Part shown: one piece after another, positions 38,564 through 45,852 of the stretch | Numbering within the stretch: position 1 is the first letter of the stretch | Layout of the letters: every line of letters starts with the position of its first letter | NCBI GenBank assembly: GCA_049515555.1 | Contig: JBEKTY010000010.1 | Location: forward strand, 1 to 64,000 | Length of the DNA: 64,000 bases | From: JBEKTY01 sp049515555 | Lineage (GTDB): Bacteria; Planctomycetota; Planctomycetia; Pirellulales; Thermoguttaceae | Reading direction: 5' to 3' | Made by a program: the position numbers and the translations under genes | Notes under the pieces: generated by a model | Told to the model about the DNA's origin: nothing | The model's input: only the letters and a program-made list of their open reading frames with translations | The model's database searches: none

Positions 38564-40825
38564 GTGAGGGTCAGCGTTTTCCGTGTTCTCGCGCCGGCCG
38601 TATTTCTACTGCCTGCCGCGGTGCTGCGCGCGGATGACCCCGCCATAACGCCTGCCGCGCCGGCAGAGACCGCCGCCTCGACCGCAGGGTCAGATCCCGC
38701 CGCGGAGGACGTGGATCCCGTGCGCGACTTCGTCGCCCGGGCCGGCGCCTGGGGCGTAAAGGCCACCGGATCGCCGTCCAAGGTGGGCGAATACCAGGGC
38801 TTGGGGTCGTCGCCCTTCGTGGACATCGACGGCCTGTTCAGCAACGGGACGAGGACCGTCGATCTCTCGGCCACCGCCAACGACAACGACACGGACAATG
38901 CCCGCGTGCACGTCTACGGCGGCCCGCAGATCACGGCGGACGTCAATTACGATCGCTTTCCGCACCAGCTCGATACGAACTCGTATGCCGGCTTCACGAC
39001 CATCCCCAATGCCGTCAACAGCGCGCCCCACACCAGCGACAATTACTATTCCCGCGACGACTTGAGCGCCGGCACGGACTATGCCATTCGCGTGCAGGAA
39101 TTCAAGGCGAACTTCAAGGGCTCGCTGACTGACGACCTGCGGTGGCGGGTGAACGTGTTCGGGATCGAGAAGGAAGGCGTTCGCGAGGCCGACGCCCTGG
39201 CGCACTGCTACGACGCCTCCACGTCGAATGCCACGTGTCCTGTCCCGCCTACCAACGAGACAAGTCCCCAGGTCGGCCCCAACTTCGCAACCAACACGAC
39301 GGGTGCTACCACGCAGTGCCACGTGGTGACCCAGGCCCAGCACATCGACTGGCGAACCACGGAAGTGACGCCTTCGCTGGAGTGGCACGTGGGCGCACTG
39401 ACGGTCGAGTACTCGCACACGATCCGGCTTTTCGAGCAGGCCGACCAACAGGTGTACAACGCGTACCGGGGAGGGGCGGGGCTGGGCTTCCCGACGACGA
39501 ATAATACTGCTACTAACGACTATTCCACGGCAGGCTACAACATCGTGCCCGACAGCCAGAGCCAGATCGACCGGCTCAAGGCGCACCTGCTCCTCGAGGA
39601 GGACACTGACGTCTACGCCGCCGGTTACATCGGGGACATGAAAGACGAGCTAACCGAGAGCAACCGGCATTTCGGCGGCGCCGACGCCCGAATTACGAAC
39701 AATTCCGTCGGCGGCCTGACCTTGACCGGGTATGGCAAGTATTACACCGAAAACACCCAGATGCAGACGACGCCGCTCAACACCCTGTATTCCACACCCG
39801 CGCAGATGGCCTACTACCAAGAGAACATGAGCAACTTGGCCTATGCTCCCATTCCGATCGACCGCGACCAGGACGCGGTGGGCGTGACGAGCCGCTGGCG
39901 TCCCTTTTACGATGAGAAAGGGACGGTGCCCGGCGGCCTGGCCTTCACGGCCGGCTACGAGTATTCCCAGCTCCGCCGGACCAACGCCGGGGACACGATC
40001 CAAGCCATCGCCCCGGCTTTCTGGATCCAGCCCAACACGAACAAGAGCACGGCCACGGTGGGCGTGGAAGAGAAGTGGTCGCGGGCCTTCACCACCTACG
40101 TCCGCTTCAAATACATCGATACGGAGTATCCCCTGTACGGCATCTCGCCGGACGTGTACAGCTCGCTCGACGACGCCCTCAATACCATGTTGCCGACCCA
40201 TGAGAACCGCGTGGAGATCGGCGGCACGTGGACCCCCAGCGAGCATTTCATGCTCAACGCCACGTTCTACGTGGAAAACGCCTTGAACAACGGGCCGTTC
40301 GTGAATTTCGATTCCACCAGCTATCCCTACGTGCTCAGCCTGTGGTACGCTCCCAGCACGAAATGGTCCTTTACGACCGGATACGCCAACTTCACCAATT
40401 GGATCAGCCAGGACGTCACGCTGACGGCCGTCACCACCGCGCCGACCACGGGGATTCCGCCGAGCCCCAGCACCGCGCCGTGGAATTACATGGGCAAGTC
40501 ACAGGTCTTCAACGTGGGGGCCAACTATGCCTGGACCCAGCGGCTGAAACTGTGCGGGGCCTTCGAGTACGTCCACGGCATCGACGCCATAACCGCCGTC
40601 GGTCAGCTCTCCACCGGCGTGTCGTTTCAGACCCCGGTGTCGCTGGGAAGCTATTCCCTGGTCTCGGAAAACACCTACCACGTCTCGGCCGGCGTGGATT
40701 ACGTGCTGGGGCCCCGCGTCACCACGTTCTTCCGCTACAACTATTACGATTTCGGAGACCTGGCGACGGCGCTGCAGAGCGGGACGGTAAACATGTTCCT
40801 CGTGGGCATGTCGGCCGTGTTCTAA
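38564..40825 (+). CDS. MtrB/PioB-like outer-membrane beta-barrel
   Basis: 753 residues; GTG start at 38564, weak GGGGGG site. Signal peptide to about residue 24. The remainder is built of alternating, aromatic-rich amphipathic strands typical of porins (LTLTGYGKYYTENTQ, NVGANYAWTQRLKLCGAFEY) and the protein ends in Phe (MSAVF), as outer-membrane barrels do. Length fits MtrB/PioB (about 700 residues). It follows the MtrA-like gene by 60 bp, the order found in porin-cytochrome conduits. The CXXC found near the N-terminus of Shewanella MtrB is not seen. It should sheath the multiheme cytochrome for electron transfer across the outer membrane. Confidence 0.8.
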   Translation: MRVSVFRVLAPAVFLLPAAVLRADDPAITPAAPAETAASTAGSDPAAEDVDPVRDFVARAGAWGVKATGSPSKVGEYQGLGSSPFVDIDGLFSNGTRTVDLSATANDNDTDNARVHVYGGPQITADVNYDRFPHQLDTNSYAGFTTIPNAVNSAPHTSDNYYSRDDLSAGTDYAIRVQEFKANFKGSLTDDLRWRVNVFGIEKEGVREADALAHCYDASTSNATCPVPPTNETSPQVGPNFATNTTGATTQCHVVTQAQHIDWRTTEVTPSLEWHVGALTVEYSHTIRLFEQADQQVYNAYRGGAGLGFPTTNNTATNDYSTAGYNIVPDSQSQIDRLKAHLLLEEDTDVYAAGYIGDMKDELTESNRHFGGADARITNNSVGGLTLTGYGKYYTENTQMQTTPLNTLYSTPAQMAYYQENMSNLAYAPIPIDRDQDAVGVTSRWRPFYDEKGTVPGGLAFTAGYEYSQLRRTNAGDTIQAIAPAFWIQPNTNKSTATVGVEEKWSRAFTTYVRFKYIDTEYPLYGISPDVYSSLDDALNTMLPTHENRVEIGGTWTPSEHFMLNATFYVENALNNGPFVNFDSTSYPYVLSLWYAPSTKWSFTTGYANFTNWISQDVTLTAVTTAPTTGIPPSPSTAPWNYMGKSQVFNVGANYAWTQRLKLCGAFEYVHGIDAITAVGQLSTGVSFQTPVSLGSYSLVSENTYHVSAGVDYVLGPRVTTFFRYNYYDFGDLATALQSGTVNMFLVGMSAVF

Positions 40826-40826
40826 C

Positions 40827-40891
40827 TGGACTCTTGCAAATTGCGGATTGGTCGGTCCCCTCTCCCTCCGGGAGAGGGCTAGGGTGAGGGG
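40827..40891. repeat. CCCTCTCCC repeat (family B), extended unit
   Basis: Begins CTGGACTCTTGCAAATTGCG immediately after the stop of the MtrB-like gene and carries CCCTCTCCCTCCGGGAGAGG plus GCTAGGGTGAGGGG. Same extended form as at 22391 and 24712. The position fits a transcription or mRNA 3' end. The remaining 460 bp up to 41352 hold nothing recognisable. Confidence 0.85.
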
Positions 40892-41352
40892 AAATTGGGA
40901 GCTTCCAGTATACCGAGCCAGCGGGCCGAACCCGGCGCCGTGGCCGCGCGCCAGTTGGGCGCCCGGGCCCCGGGTTAGCGATAAGCCTTGCCCAAATGCG
41001 CGTGGCGCGCTGGCGTTCCCTCAGGTCCTGATCTTTCGGCCCATCTTTCGAGCCACCTTGTTGACAAACTTTCCAAAGTATGTTTTAATGAAGGCGACCT
41101 CGTTGCACCACCGTGTTTGAACTCGTCTGGATGAGAGGGGGGCGGCTCCGCCCTCCTCGGCGAGGGAGAGCTTGGCAGAGTGGACGTCGCCGCTTCCTGA
41201 CTGCCGCACCCGGTTTGGCCTCCTGCGGATCGCCGTCTTCGCTGGAGCCTCGCCTGTTCTGTGTGATCGTGGCCGGGTGTGTCTTTTTCGCGGGTCGTCA
41301 GGTATCAGGCTGAAAGGATGCCTGTCATGTTAACAGCAATGGAGCAGTTGCC

Positions 41353-42543
41353 ATGACAGCCTTCCACCCCCTCGTATTTCGCAGCGCCTTCGGGACCGCC
41401 CCACGCGCGCGGCGCCCACGGGCGTTGTTTTCCCTTTTCCTCTGCGTCGTCGCGATGGCGACAGCCGCGCACGGGGCCGTCCAGTACACCGTCACCGACC
41501 TGGGCGTATCCGACGGCGACGCTGGACTATGGTCTCCCCAACCGGCCCCGGCCATCAATAACCTCGGGCAGGTGGTGGGATGGTACACCGGCACCGACGG
41601 AAACCCGCACGCGGTGTTGATATCGGGGGGCGTCAGGACCGAACTGGGGAGCCTCGGTTCCAGCGGGAGCTACGCCAATCGTATCAACGACTCTGGGCAG
41701 GTGGTTGGGGGGAGTGGGCCGGATGCTGTGGTGTGGACCGCGCCCGGGGTGATGCAGGATATCGGCTCCCTGAAGGGGCCGGGCGGGGGGAGCAGCGCGC
41801 GGGATATCAACAATAACGGCGAGGTGGTTGGCGGGAGTAAAATCGCAGGGTCGACCGCGTATCACGCTTTCTCGTGGCAGGCGGGGGTTATGACGGACCT
41901 GGGCGCGATCGGCGGCTGGAGCGGCGTGGCGACCGTTGCGACCGCGATCAACGATTACGGCCAGATTGTCGGGGAGGCGAAAAACGGAAACGGCGCCTCT
42001 GATCCGTTTCTATACAGTGGCGGCGCGATGTACGACCTCGGGACGCTCGGCGGCACGCTCGGCCAAGCCTGCGACATCAACAACAGCGGCCAGGTCGTTG
42101 GCTACTCCCAAAACAGCCAGGGGTACTACCGGGCGTTCCTTTCCGTTGGCGGCGGGCCGCTCCAAGACCTCGGCACGCTGGGCGGGAACCAAGCCCTGGC
42201 GAAGGCCATCAACTCCTCGGGCATCATCGTGGGCCTGGCCGAGACCGGCATCGTCATCCCGCCCCCCGTCGGGCCGGAGTACGTCCCTCAGGCCTTCATC
42301 AGCGACGGCGTCGGGCCCATGCAGAACCTCAACAGCCTGATCGACACTGCCTCCGGCTGGACCATTACCGACGCCACCGACATTAACGACTTGGGCCAGA
42401 TCGTGGGCTACGGCACAAATCTCAGCGGCCAAAGCGATTTCGTCCTCCTGACCCCCATCTCCAGTCCCGAGCCCTCGACGCTCGCCCTGCTCGCCGCCGC
42501 TTTGCTGGGGCTGGCCGCTTGGAGCCTCCGGCGGTCTCGCTGA
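41353..42543 (+). CDS. HAF-repeat, PEP-CTERM exported protein (tandem copy 1)
   Basis: 396 residues; ATG with GGAG nine bases upstream. Signal sequence to about residue 40 (LFSLFLCVVAMATAAHG). HAF-type repeats follow (INNLGQVVGWYTGT, INDSGQVVGGSG, INNNGEVVGGSK, INNSGQVVGYSQ). The tail is PEP-CTERM (PEPSTLALLAAALLGLAAW then SLRRSR). Exported, probably surface-associated via exosortase; function unknown. A close paralogue starts at 43046 in the same orientation, and the last 420 bp of the two genes are almost identical. Confidence 0.85.
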   Translation: MTAFHPLVFRSAFGTAPRARRPRALFSLFLCVVAMATAAHGAVQYTVTDLGVSDGDAGLWSPQPAPAINNLGQVVGWYTGTDGNPHAVLISGGVRTELGSLGSSGSYANRINDSGQVVGGSGPDAVVWTAPGVMQDIGSLKGPGGGSSARDINNNGEVVGGSKIAGSTAYHAFSWQAGVMTDLGAIGGWSGVATVATAINDYGQIVGEAKNGNGASDPFLYSGGAMYDLGTLGGTLGQACDINNSGQVVGYSQNSQGYYRAFLSVGGGPLQDLGTLGGNQALAKAINSSGIIVGLAETGIVIPPPVGPEYVPQAFISDGVGPMQNLNSLIDTASGWTITDATDINDLGQIVGYGTNLSGQSDFVLLTPISSPEPSTLALLAAALLGLAAWSLRRSR

Positions 42544-42585
42544 CGAGCAAAGGCATGAAAAGGGGCGTCCCGAAGACCCGAGACC

Positions 42586-42778
42586 TAACCGGGATTATTC
42601 ACCGAGGCTCGTAGTGACCCGATTTATCGGGTCCGGAGAATGTGAACAGGTCAAGGACCGCATGAATGCGGTCACTACGAACGGAACAGGTCAAGGACCG
42701 CATGAATGCGGTCACTACGAACGGTCGAGGACCGCATGAATGCGGTCACTACGAACGATTGGTGAATAATCCGGGCTA
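42586..42778. mobile_element. MITE-like element (family C), expanded copy
   Basis: Ends TAACCGGGATTATTCACC and GGTGAATAATCCGGGCTA are the same inverted termini as at 27572-27690. The interior has GACCCGATTTATCGGGTC once, then three nearly identical units ending AGGACCGCATGAATGCGGTC plus ACTACGAACG (about 42650-42760). The short copy has this unit once, so the interior was amplified. No coding capacity. Confidence 0.8.
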
Positions 42779-42998
42779 AATCCTGGGATCCAAGGCCCCA
42801 AGGATGTGATCGACCGCGGCCGGCAGATCGGGCACTACGGACCAGTCGGCCGCGCCCGGCTGGGCGAAGCAGTTCAACATCGCCGCGTTGAACGTCAATA
42901 TGGACGCCTCACCCAACTGGCAGGGTGCCCGGCAGCTAATCGCGTCTTATGTTGACGCCGTGGTCGCCGCCGGCGGCGGCGCCAGCGTTCTTAGGTGA
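42779..42998. pseudogene. Possible gene fragment(s) between a MITE-like element and a HAF gene
   Basis: Two short frames look more protein-like than chance. Plus strand: 42810-42998, ending in NMDASPNWQGARQLIASYVD then AVVAAGGGASVLR and TGA. Minus strand: 42946 to the stop at 42776-42778, ending ADWSVVPDLPAAVDHILGAL then DPRI; its stop codon is supplied by the element end. Neither has a start or a recognisable family. At most one is a real remnant. Confidence 0.35.
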
Positions 42999-43045
42999 CA
43001 GGCGATGTTATAATAGAAGCGTTCAACAGTATTGGAGAAATTGCC

Positions 43046-44203
43046 ATGGCAGCCCTCCACCATCTGGTATTTCGCAGCGCTTTCGCGGCCGGCCCACGCG
43101 CGCGGCGCCCCGCGGCGTTGCTTTCCCTTTTCCTCTGCACCGCCGCAATGGCGACAACCGCCCGTGGGGCCGTCCAGTACACCGTTACCGACCTGGGCGC
43201 GGCTGGCCCTGACGGGGTCTGGGGCGGGGGGGGCCCAGGCATCAATGACCTCGGACAGGTGGCCGGGTGGTACACGGGCAGCGACGGCAACCCGCACGCG
43301 GTACTGATTTCGGGAGGCGTCAGGACCGACCTTGGGGCCCTCGGTTCAAACGGCAGTGCTGGGGGGCGCATCAACGACTCCGGGCAGATCGTCGGGGAGA
43401 GCGGGGCGGAGGCCGTGCTGTGGACGGCGCCGGGCGTTATGCAGGACCTCGGTTCGTTCAACGCCTACGACATCAACAACGCGGGCCAGGTCGCCGGCGC
43501 GTACAGAACCGGCTCTCGGCACGCCATACTGTGGACCCCCAGCACGATCACCGACCTGGGTACGCTCGCCAGCGGCGCGGGGTTCAGCGTCGCCACAGCG
43601 GTCAACGACTCGGGGCAAGCGGTCGGGGAGTCCCAGACGCTGCCCAGCGGCGCCCTCCACCCGTTCTTGTATAGCGGTGGCAAAATGACCGACCTCGGCG
43701 TTTTCGCCAGCAACGCACCCGGCGAGGCCCTCGACATAAACCACAGCGGCGATGTGGTCGGCTGGTGCCAGAACACCGACGGGTACTACCGGGCGTTCCT
43801 CTCCGTCGGCGGCGGACCCCTGCAAGACCTCGGCACGCTGGGCGGGAACCAGGCCCTGGCCAAGGCCATCAACTCCTCGGGCATCATCGTGGGCCTGGCC
43901 GAGACCGGCATCGTCATCCCGCCCCCCGCGGGACCGGAGTACGTCCCCGAGGGCTTCATCAGCGACAACGGCGGGCCCATGCAGAACCTCAACAGCCTGA
44001 TCGACACTGCCTCCGGCTGGACCATTACCGACGCCACCGACATCAACGACTTGGGCCAGATAGTGGGCTACGGCACCAATCTCAGCGGCCAAAGCGATTA
44101 CGTCCTCCTGACCCCCATCTCCACCCCCGAGCCCTCGGCGCTCGCCCTGCTCGCCGCCGCTTTGCTGGGGCTGGCCGCTTGGAGCCTCCGGCGGCCACGC
44201 TGA
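43046..44203 (+). CDS. HAF-repeat, PEP-CTERM exported protein (tandem copy 2)
   Basis: 385 residues from the ATG at 43046 (GGAG upstream), which matches the start of its paralogue at 41353; the frame to 42995 is not needed. Signal sequence to about residue 42, then HAF repeats (INDLGQVAGWYTGS, INDSGQIVGESG, INNAGQVAGAYR, INHSGDVVGWCQ), then PEPSALALLAAALLGLAAW and SLRRPR. The first half differs clearly from copy 1 and the second half is almost the same at DNA level, a sign of partial gene conversion or recent recombination. Confidence 0.85.
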   Translation: MAALHHLVFRSAFAAGPRARRPAALLSLFLCTAAMATTARGAVQYTVTDLGAAGPDGVWGGGGPGINDLGQVAGWYTGSDGNPHAVLISGGVRTDLGALGSNGSAGGRINDSGQIVGESGAEAVLWTAPGVMQDLGSFNAYDINNAGQVAGAYRTGSRHAILWTPSTITDLGTLASGAGFSVATAVNDSGQAVGESQTLPSGALHPFLYSGGKMTDLGVFASNAPGEALDINHSGDVVGWCQNTDGYYRAFLSVGGGPLQDLGTLGGNQALAKAINSSGIIVGLAETGIVIPPPAGPEYVPEGFISDNGGPMQNLNSLIDTASGWTITDATDINDLGQIVGYGTNLSGQSDYVLLTPISTPEPSALALLAAALLGLAAWSLRRPR

Positions 44204-44300
44204 GGCGCGCGACACGCACGACGCAGAGGCACGCACGGCGCCGGCACTCTCCGCGCCACCACGTCTGCCCGTTGGGGCGCGTCATTCCGATGAGGGCCGC

Positions 44301-44365
44301 TTCCCCTCACCCCGGCCCTCTCCCGGAACGAGAGGGGGACAACTTGTGGCGCCCTCACCCCAACT
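44301..44365. repeat. CCCTCTCCC repeat (family B)
   Basis: CCCCTCACCCCGGCCCTCTC then CCGGAACGAGAGGGGGAC, followed by a partial CCCTCACCCC. It lies between the converging ends of the second HAF gene and the NapC-type cytochrome gene. Confidence 0.8.
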
Positions 44366-44381
44366 TGCAGAACCCCAGTTC

Positions 44382-45815
44382 TTAGCGGCCCTTCATGGGC
44401 GGCGGCAGGGTCACCTGCGGCTCGGCAATCTTCAACTCCCGGCAGAGCGCGGAAAGCCGCTCCACCAGCGCCTGGTCGAGTTGCGTGGCGTAGTGCATGT
44501 TGTGCACGTCGTTGGCCGTCCGCACGAAATCAAGGTCCTGCTGCACATCGGCAAGCTCGGCCGCGATCTTCGCCACCCGGGCTTCAAAGAGCTTCTGCGA
44601 CTTTAGTGCCTCCCGAATCCGCAGCACCACCGATTCCAGCTCCGGCAGCGCCCTTTGCAGCTTGACGTGGTACGTCGTGAACTGCTTCACGGCCGCCGTG
44701 TCGTGACACATCAGGCACATCTCGGTCGTGCCGCGCCAGGTCACGGTCCCCGTCGGCGAAACCTGCTTGATGCGGTGGCACGTTCGGCATTCCAGGCGGA
44801 CGGCCAGCATGCCGTTGGCCGGCGCGGTGACCAGCTTTCCGCCGGTTCCCTGGAGCATGCTCACCTGCTCGCGATGATGATCGGGGTGGCAGGACTGGCA
44901 ATCGGCGGCGGCGTGTTCGATCTTGTGGCGGTCCAGCGCGTGCACGATTTGCAGATGGCATAGCAGGCAGTCGATCTTGTGCTCCGTGACGTGTTTGGCG
45001 TGCATAAAGACATGATCGGCGGCGCGCTCTAGGTCGCCCTCGCGATTGTGGCAGGAGAGGCAGCGTTCCCGCGGCACTTCACCGGTGCCGCGGATCACGT
45101 CGCCGTGGCAGTTGGCGCAGTCCACGCCCTTCGCGTACGCCAGGTCGTGGGTGAAGGTCACTCCGCCGCCGAGGTCGAATTCCTCGTCCGGGATCTGGTG
45201 GCAGTGGGTGCAGGCCCCCAAGTCCTCGTTGAAGGGCTGTCCCTTGAAATGGCACAGGAAGCAGGTCGAGGTGGTCACCGTCATGTGCTGGCCCTGCACG
45301 ATCTGGCTGTGGCAGCTCGTGCAGCGGAGTTGCTTTCCCCGCCGCATCTGGCCCATGTGCGGCGTGTGATCGAAGGGCACGCCGTGGAAATCGACCCGGC
45401 CGGTAAGCAGGCGGGTTTCGTGACAGCCGCCGCGCAGACAGCTTGCATCGGCGATCTCGGCGGCGGGCCGGGGACCCGCGCTGGCGGTCACGTACTTGGC
45501 CAGTTGCACCAGCCCCAGCAGCTTGCCCCGCACTTTTCCGCCGAATCCGGGCGGGAAGTGGCACTCGATGCAGGAGACGTCTTTGTGGCTCGATTCCTGC
45601 CAGGACTTGTAATAGGGCTCCATGATGTGGCAACTGCGGCAGAATTGCGGGCGGGAAGTGTACCAGCCGGCCAGGCCCGCCAGCAGTAGCATCAGCACAA
45701 ACAGCGAGCCGAGGAGGATGCCGCCGTGGATCAGGAGCCAGCGGATGGCGGGCCAGATCGGATGCCCAGCCAGGGCCCGCGTCGCCGCCAGCCATTGCCG
45801 CCAGCCCTTGCTCAT
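44382..45815 (-). CDS. NapC/NirT-type membrane-anchored multiheme cytochrome c, 12 haem motifs
   Basis: 477 residues; ATG with GGAG eight bases upstream. One N-terminal membrane anchor (residues about 28-52, LGSLFVLMLLLAGLAGWYTS) is followed by NapC-like haem sites CRSCH and CIECH. In total there are eleven CXXCH motifs plus one CLRGGCH, a CX4CH variant. A helical coiled-coil-like tail starts near residue 385. NapC/NrfH proteins take electrons from quinol and pass them to periplasmic acceptors; the core has four haems, so this protein is extended. CX4CH motifs can need special handling in haem attachment. Last gene of a minus-strand operon of three cytochromes. Confidence 0.82.
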   Translation of the reverse strand: MSKGWRQWLAATRALAGHPIWPAIRWLLIHGGILLGSLFVLMLLLAGLAGWYTSRPQFCRSCHIMEPYYKSWQESSHKDVSCIECHFPPGFGGKVRGKLLGLVQLAKYVTASAGPRPAAEIADASCLRGGCHETRLLTGRVDFHGVPFDHTPHMGQMRRGKQLRCTSCHSQIVQGQHMTVTTSTCFLCHFKGQPFNEDLGACTHCHQIPDEEFDLGGGVTFTHDLAYAKGVDCANCHGDVIRGTGEVPRERCLSCHNREGDLERAADHVFMHAKHVTEHKIDCLLCHLQIVHALDRHKIEHAAADCQSCHPDHHREQVSMLQGTGGKLVTAPANGMLAVRLECRTCHRIKQVSPTGTVTWRGTTEMCLMCHDTAAVKQFTTYHVKLQRALPELESVVLRIREALKSQKLFEARVAKIAAELADVQQDLDFVRTANDVHNMHYATQLDQALVERLSALCRELKIAEPQVTLPPPMKGR

Positions 45816-45852
45816 GCCCGTGCTCCGTGTCTGCCCGTGTGGCTGGGCAGGT

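Noticed and set aside
42650..42760. Array-like block of three near-identical units, considered as a CRISPR
   Set aside because: Units abut or are separated by only a few bases, each contains an internal palindrome, and there are no spacers or cas genes. It is the amplified interior of the MITE-like element.
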